Assembly: GCA_014238345.1 (NCBI GenBank)
Contig: JABABF010000085.1
Location: 1-19,712 of the forward strand
Direction of reading: 5' to 3'
Source: Gammaproteobacteria bacterium
GTDB taxonomy: Bacteria > Pseudomonadota > Gammaproteobacteria > JABABF01
DNA length: 19,712 bases
Of the stretch, positions 15,660 to 19,712 are shown one piece after another. The first letter of the stretch is position 1. Every line of letters starts with the position of its first letter. The translations under genes and the position numbers were made by a program. Under the pieces are notes generated by a model that saw only the letters and a program-made list of their open reading frames with translations, made no database searches and was not told the DNA's origin.

Positions 15660-16137
15660 GCCATGCACTATAGACGGGCTGTGCTAGTGTAGTTCCCGAT
15701 TGGGGAGGATTAGGTTGGGGGTGCTTGTTCCCCGCGGCTGTTAGTGATGGAGTGTGTGGTGATGGTGGGAGGGGCGCTACGGTGTTGGTGACGAAGGAGC
15801 ATGATTTCAGTGCGCTACACCTCAGCATTTTATACACGGAAGCTGTGGATAACTGCGTGTAGAAGTGTGCTTATAGCGTCTAGATTAGGCTTGTTTCTGC
15901 CTTGCTATAAAATAGCGCACAGCATTGGCCGTTTAATTGGAAAACTGTTATAAATCAATAATTTGTAATTACTTCATGGTATTCAACTTCAGAAAAACAC
16001 TCAATCTGTTATGTCCTCTGCGCCGCTGTGTGCATAAATACTGTGGTGGAGTAGTAGATTGCCGTCACATAATCGCGTGTCGGCATAGGTTTAAATAGCT
16101 ATTTCTGGGATTGCTACGAGTGTGTAGCCATCGCCTT
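15660..16137. other. Gene-free spacer between the SDR gene end and the porin promoter
   Basis: No convincing gene on either strand. It contains an AT-rich stretch (about 15940-15990), a hairpin-forming gctat-aaa-atagc (15904-15916), a 12-bp palindrome aaatagctattt (16093-16104), a short stem gctac/gtagc (16113-16128) just after the SDR stop, and three sequences like DnaA boxes (15830-15838, 15844-15852, 16029-16037). A plus-strand frame of about 62 codons ending near 15862 lacks a start codon and recognisable features. Confidence 0.5.
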
Positions 16138-16893
16138 TTAGCCATAGATTGAGAAGCCGCCGTCCACGACCAAGGTCTGCCCCGTGATGTAGGCTGCAGC
16201 CGAACTGCACAGGAAGAGCGTCGCATCGGCTATCTCCTGCGGCTCTGCGGTGCGGTTGAGTGGAGTGCGGCTGAGAAATGGCGCGAGCATTTCTGGACTG
16301 TCGATCATGGGGGCGGTCATGTCGGTGGCTGTCAAACCTGCGGCGACGGCATTGACGCGAACACCCTCAGCAGCCCAAGAGATGGCCAGTGTGCGTCCTA
16401 GCTGAACCAAGCCAGCTTTGGAGGCACCGTAGCCTGGAATCATCGGTAAACCGAACCAAGAAGTCAGTGAGGCCAAATTGACAATTGAGGCGCCGCCGGG
16501 CTGTTCGGATGCCGCCAGTAGCGGGCGGCATCCGTTGCTCATGTGGAAGGCGCTAGCGAGGTTTAGGCGCAGTGATTCCTCGAACACCTCCGCTTCGTAT
16601 TCATCGCGTCCGTTCGGGAAAGCGGTGCCAGCGTTGTTGACTAAGATGTCTAGTTTTGGGCGTGCGGCGGCGAGGGTGGCAATGGACTCGCGTTCTCGCA
16701 CTTCCAAGCGTAGGTATTCAAAGGCCGAGAGATCGTTGTCGTAGTCATCCGGGCTGGGGCGAGTGCCCGTGATAGCCACTTGGGCTCCTGCCTTGGTGAA
16801 GGCTTGGGCGATGGCGAAGCCAATGCCGCGCGTGCCGCCAGTGACCAGAGCATGGCTACCGCTGTAATCGCAGCGCATTTCACCACAACTCAT
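16138..16893 (-). CDS. Short-chain dehydrogenase/reductase (SDR)
   Basis: Classical SDR oxidoreductase of 251 residues, NAD(P)-dependent, cytosolic. Cofactor motif TGGTRGIG at 18-25, NNAG at 86-89, and the full tetrad Asn111, Ser142, Tyr155, Lys159 (YGASK). The C-terminus ITGQTLVVDGGFSIYG is family-typical. The sequence after the first glycine strand (ITGTRPS) has an Arg at the spot that often favours NADP, but the preference is not certain. The substrate cannot be read; such proteins are usually annotated as 3-oxoacyl-ACP reductase or glucose dehydrogenase by similarity. Its ATG overlaps the stop of the upstream crotonase gene by 4 bp (ATGA), so translation is probably coupled and the two may act on the same CoA or hydroxy/keto intermediates (inference). 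Confidence 0.93.
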   Translation of the reverse strand: MSCGEMRCDYSGSHALVTGGTRGIGFAIAQAFTKAGAQVAITGTRPSPDDYDNDLSAFEYLRLEVRERESIATLAAARPKLDILVNNAGTAFPNGRDEYEAEVFEESLRLNLASAFHMSNGCRPLLAASEQPGGASIVNLASLTSWFGLPMIPGYGASKAGLVQLGRTLAISWAAEGVRVNAVAAGLTATDMTAPMIDSPEMLAPFLSRTPLNRTAEPQEIADATLFLCSSAAAYITGQTLVVDGGFSIYG

Positions 16894-17666
16894 GACGCGC
16901 TTCCTTTGGCATCGCCTTGCTTGCCACCGAAGCCGCCTGCCACTTGGGTAGCGCGCGCCTGCTCTGCGCTGGACGAGGTGTAGAGTTCCAAGGTGAAGCC
17001 CTGCTCAAAGCGATAACTCTTTTTGACATCTACGACATCAATGCCGTTCAGCGATTCCTTGGCTAGGCGCACTGCGTCGGCATCATTGGTGGCGATTCGG
17101 GTGGCCAGTGCGCGCGCGGCATCCCACATGGCATCAGTGTCCAGCACGGCTTCCAGACCGCCGAAGCGGAAAAATTCCTCGGCGCTGACGACATCGCCTG
17201 TATACATCATAGAGCGCGTTTTCTGTGGGCCGACCAGGCGCATTAAATGGGTTGCGCCACCCAGTGCGCCGACTTTGACTTCGGGTAGGCTGAAGCTGGA
17301 ATGCGGCGAGGCATAGACGATATCCGCTGCGCCGATAATGCCGATGCCCCCCCCCATACAGTAGCCGTCGACCACGGCGATCACTGGTATTGGGCAATCG
17401 TAGATGGCGGCGAACAGGGTGTACCAAGCGTGGTTGCTCTGGGTGATCAGGCTGGTGTCCGCATTGAGTTCCTTAACATTGGCTCCGACGCAAAAGCCTT
17501 TGCCACGGTTGCCGAGCAACACCACGCGCACATCTTCACGATGTCCTATCTCAGTGATAGTCGTGGCGACTTCGTGCACCTCGGCGATGCTCAGCGCGTT
17601 GACTTTGTTGTACTCCATTAACACAGTGGCTATGGAGTCTTGCGTTGTTTTAGATAGGGTCGTCAT
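16890..17666 (-). CDS. Enoyl-CoA hydratase/isomerase (crotonase) family protein
   Basis: Crotonase-fold protein of 258 residues acting on acyl-CoA thioesters. Seen: the CoA/oxyanion loop GKGFCVGANVKEL (56-68), VVDGYCMGGGIGI (98-110), and FSLPEVKVGALGGATHLMRL with Glu129. The C-terminal part ends in a Gly/Ser/Ala tail. In rat enoyl-CoA hydratase two glutamates, Glu144 and Glu164, act in hydration. Here the second is kept (Glu129), but the position of the first, after GGG, is Gly109. So ordinary hydratase activity is doubtful, and an isomerase, hydrolase or decarboxylase activity is possible. First gene of a two-gene operon with the SDR (4-bp overlap), divergent from the zinc dehydrogenase across about 97 bp. 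No strong ribosome binding site; AGGAA lies about 14 nt before the ATG. Confidence 0.9.
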   Translation of the reverse strand: MTTLSKTTQDSIATVLMEYNKVNALSIAEVHEVATTITEIGHREDVRVVLLGNRGKGFCVGANVKELNADTSLITQSNHAWYTLFAAIYDCPIPVIAVVDGYCMGGGIGIIGAADIVYASPHSSFSLPEVKVGALGGATHLMRLVGPQKTRSMMYTGDVVSAEEFFRFGGLEAVLDTDAMWDAARALATRIATNDADAVRLAKESLNGIDVVDVKKSYRFEQGFTLELYTSSSAEQARATQVAGGFGGKQGDAKGSAS

Positions 17667-17707
17667 GGGGGTTGTTATGTTCCTGTGAGTCTGGTTTGGT
17701 GCGTCAT

Positions 17708-17735
17708 TTGCACAACACGCTGATCATCATACAAT
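17708..17735 (+). promoter_or_regulatory. Promoter of the zinc dehydrogenase / pssA unit
   Basis: TTGCAC (17708-17713) and TACAAT (17730-17735) are 16 bp apart and lie 28 bp before ATG 17764, in the intergenic space shared with the divergent crotonase gene. The palindrome tgatca (17721-17726) lies in the spacer. Confidence 0.5.
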
Positions 17736-17763
17736 AGGTCAGTTTGGGAAGTTTTGTCGGGGG

Positions 17764-18798
17764 ATGATGGTGGTTGCGGCAACTATGCGCGTGGTAAATC
17801 TATACGGCGCTGACGACTTTCGGCTGGAGCGTATGCCAGTGCCGACACCGGCGGCGGGTGAAGTACTGCTGCGGGTGATGGTCTGTGGCATCTGCGGTAG
17901 CGACCTGAGCTATGTATCGCGCGGTGGTTTGCTCGGCCCTTCGGATCAGGCTATGCCGTTAGGACACGAGCTGTCGGCGGTGGTCGAGTCGGTGGGTGAG
18001 GGGGTGCCGGGTGTGGAGTCGGGCATGCGTGTCGTCGTCAACCCGATGGAAGCCGATAATATGATCGGTAACGGCGGCCCTGAGGGTGGTTTTGCTGACT
18101 TTTTGCTGGTACGCAATGCGGCACAGGGTTGCCTGTTGCCCCTGCCAGATACAGTCTCATTCCACGAGGGAGCTTTGGTGGAGCCACTGGCGGTGTCCAC
18201 GCACGCTGTCAATGTGGCAGAGCCCGCGGCCGGTGAGCGCGCCGCAGTGTTCGGAGCAGGCGCGATCGGTTTAGGAATAGTCGCGGTGTTGGCACAGCGC
18301 GGGGTGCGCGATATCGTGGCGGTAGATCCGTCGGCTAAGCGCCGCCAGCTAGCCTTGCAACTCGGAGCCACCGCCGCCGTGTCCCCCAGCGATGCCGAGC
18401 CTTGGGGCAGCTTGCGCGAACATCATGGTGCCCAGCCGTTTTTTGGGCGGCCACACCCCACCACCGAGCTGTTTTTTGATGCGGTGGGTTCGGCTGCGGT
18501 GGTCGAGGGAATTGTCAGTGGGTCGGGAGCCGGTGCGCGGCTGGTCGTCGTCGGCGTACACACGGCTCCAGTCTCCTTGGATTTGACCACAGTGCTGATG
18601 AAAGATTTCCGTCTGCAAGGGTCCATGGGCTATCCGAACGATGAGTTTCGTGCGGCGGTGGAACTGCTGTCCGACCCAGATTTCGATGCCGCGCCGCTGA
18701 TGAGCGCTCATTTTGACTTAGATGATTTCCCGCAGGCCTTTGCCGCTGCCCGCGACCCCGAGCACGGTGCCAAAATTCTCGTTGAGATCGGAGTCTGA
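17764..18798 (+). CDS. Zinc-binding medium-chain alcohol/polyol dehydrogenase (MDR)
   Basis: NAD(P)-dependent dehydrogenase, 344 residues from ATG 17764; ATG 17785 (MRVVNLYGADDFRLE) matches the usual family start better and would give 337. Catalytic zinc ligands are visible as Cys41 in CGICGSD, His68-Glu69 in GHELSAV, and Glu140 in LVEPLAVSTHAV. The Rossmann motif GAGAIGLG is at 164-171. The four-Cys lobe that binds the structural zinc in classical members is absent; the region reads NPMEADNMIGNGGPEGGFAD, so this is a subtype without structural zinc. Similarity is towards sorbitol/threonine/butanediol-type dehydrogenases, but the substrate is open. It is divergent from the crotonase-SDR pair and ends 2 bp before the pssA start codon, so it is probably co-transcribed with pssA. 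Confidence 0.9.
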   Translation: MMVVAATMRVVNLYGADDFRLERMPVPTPAAGEVLLRVMVCGICGSDLSYVSRGGLLGPSDQAMPLGHELSAVVESVGEGVPGVESGMRVVVNPMEADNMIGNGGPEGGFADFLLVRNAAQGCLLPLPDTVSFHEGALVEPLAVSTHAVNVAEPAAGERAAVFGAGAIGLGIVAVLAQRGVRDIVAVDPSAKRRQLALQLGATAAVSPSDAEPWGSLREHHGAQPFFGRPHPTTELFFDAVGSAAVVEGIVSGSGAGARLVVVGVHTAPVSLDLTTVLMKDFRLQGSMGYPNDEFRAAVELLSDPDFDAAPLMSAHFDLDDFPQAFAAARDPEHGAKILVEIGV

Positions 18799-18800
18799 AT

Positions 18801-19688
18801 TTGGCTAATCCCACTGGCACTGATGGTGGGCGGCAACAGCCAGCGACCGACAGACCCTCGCAAGGGGCGCGTGTGACCCCGCTCTCCAGTGTACAAAGCA
18901 GCGTTAGTGGTGCGCCGAACACTGAGCCAGTGGCATCATCCCGGCGTCATCCGGTGATCTATCTGTGGCCCAATTTACTTACCACCGTGGTGTTATTTGC
19001 GGGCTTTTGGGCGGTGTTGCAATCGGCAGGTGGGCGCCATGAATACGCGGCGATAGCAGTATTGATCGCCATGTTATTCGATGGTTTGGATGGTCGGGTT
19101 GCGCGGCGCATCAATGCTCAGAGTACCTTTGGTCTGCACTACGACAGCTTCGCTGATATGGTGTCTTTTGGTGTCGCGCCGCCTTTGATCGCCTACCACT
19201 GGGGTTTGTATGCCCTCGGCAGTGCCGGCCAGGCGATCGCATTCTTCTACGCTGCCTGCACGGCGATGCGACTGTCGCGCTTTGACAGTGCTGCCAGTGA
19301 GCACACACCGCGTCATTTTCAAGGCCTCTCCAGCCCGATGGCGGCACTGTTGCTGAGTGCTCTGGTGTGGGGTATGTGTGATATTGGCTATGGCACAGGT
19401 GGCGGCGAAACCCCTCTGGCGCTGGCTTGGCTGGTGGCGGCGGTGGCAGTGATGGCGGGAGTGCTGATGTTGCTCGACCTACCTTATCGCAGCTTTAAAG
19501 ATGCAAAATCGCGTCGCCGCGTCTCTTTCCCGGTTACTGTCACTGTGCTGTTATTGTTGGTGGCGGTGGCGATCAATCCTCCGTGGATGCTATGGCTGGT
19601 TGCTGTGCTCTACGCGCTGTCTGGCCCACTGGCCTGGTTGTGGCGACAGCGGCGGGCTAATGCACCTCCTGCGGATAGCGGGCACTGA
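18801..19688 (+). CDS. pssA: CDP-diacylglycerol--serine O-phosphatidyltransferase
   Basis: Membrane enzyme that makes phosphatidylserine, the precursor of phosphatidylethanolamine, from CDP-diacylglycerol and serine. It has the CDP-alcohol phosphotransferase signature, D94-x2-D97-G-x2-A-R-x8-G-x3-D115-x3-D119 (FDGLDGRVARRINAQSTFGL, then HYDSFADMVSFG), typical of the type II membrane PssA. Several hydrophobic segments span the rest, from TTVVLFAGFWAVL to the last helix before LWRQRR. The first 48 or so residues are polar, rich in Ser/Pro/Gln/Thr, and look disordered. Homologues often begin nearer YLWPNLLT, so the TTG start at 18801 is uncertain; in-frame GTG codons lie further in. The gene follows the MDR gene after 2 bp. 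It ends 24 bp before the window edge. Confidence 0.92.
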   Translation: MANPTGTDGGRQQPATDRPSQGARVTPLSSVQSSVSGAPNTEPVASSRRHPVIYLWPNLLTTVVLFAGFWAVLQSAGGRHEYAAIAVLIAMLFDGLDGRVARRINAQSTFGLHYDSFADMVSFGVAPPLIAYHWGLYALGSAGQAIAFFYAACTAMRLSRFDSAASEHTPRHFQGLSSPMAALLLSALVWGMCDIGYGTGGGETPLALAWLVAAVAVMAGVLMLLDLPYRSFKDAKSRRRVSFPVTVTVLLLLVAVAINPPWMLWLVAVLYALSGPLAWLWRQRRANAPPADSGH

Positions 19689-19712
19689 GTTGATGTTGAT
19701 TCGTCGAGCCGA

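Noticed and set aside
15844..15852. Single perfect DnaA box taken alone
   Set aside because: One 9-mer on either strand is expected by chance about once per 130 kb, so a lone hit in 20 kb is weak evidence.
15830..16037. Replication origin (oriC)
   Set aside because: Only one perfect DnaA box, no neighbouring dnaA, dnaN or mnmG, and the genes on either side do not diverge from this point. Kept only as a low-interest observation.
1..19712. tRNA, rRNA, CRISPR array, insertion sequence or prophage
   Set aside because: Reading both strands I saw no cloverleaf with a T-loop motif, no regularly spaced repeats with unique spacers, and no transposase, integrase or phage structural gene.

Overview
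The window looks like a chromosomal segment of a gammaproteobacterium, possibly near the Pseudomonas/Cellvibrio side of the class. The placement rests on an SMC of gammaproteobacterial type followed at once by NAD-dependent DNA ligase (ligA) and a soluble-type lytic transglycosylase, on a FabY-type ketoacyl synthase, and on a single-channel OprO/OprP-type porin with a C-terminal Phe. Lineage is inferred from gene content only.

Layout. Positions 1-2954 hold the 3' part of a long repetitive surface or secreted protein with about eight beta-sandwich-like modules of roughly 100 residues and two 68-residue C-terminal repeats carrying dockerin/EF-hand-like loops. Positions 3098-9607 are a tight housekeeping run (smc, ligA, SLT transglycosylase), with no zipA in the place it usually occupies. 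Positions 9608-11165 are low in intact genes. They hold an intact MAPEG-family membrane protein (10379-10810) flanked by two decayed minus-strand reading frames: one with a frameshift and two in-frame stops (9766-10207), and one with a frameshift (10800-11107). Positions 11166-13632 carry fabY and a SRPBCC-fold protein, probably co-transcribed. A minus-strand block follows: a DUF4399 protein and a porin (13686-15459), whose promoter region contains a strong dyad. Next is a 678-bp gap without recognisable genes, then a short-chain dehydrogenase and a crotonase-family protein that overlap by 4 bp (16138-17666). A medium-chain zinc dehydrogenase is divergent from these and is followed after 2 bp by phosphatidylserine synthase (17764-19688).

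Themes. The window combines chromosome maintenance (smc, ligA), envelope and lipid functions (transglycosylase, MAPEG, fabY, porin, pssA) and a small CoA/alcohol metabolism cluster (crotonase, SDR, MDR). Two adjacent relics and long empty spacers suggest ongoing gene loss, as in host-associated or otherwise reducing genomes, though two relics alone do not prove it. I found no tRNA, rRNA, CRISPR array, insertion sequence or phage gene. The least explained parts are the dockerin-like C-terminal repeats of the first protein, the missing zipA, the two relics around the MAPEG gene, and the 15.46-16.14 kb spacer with its inverted repeats.
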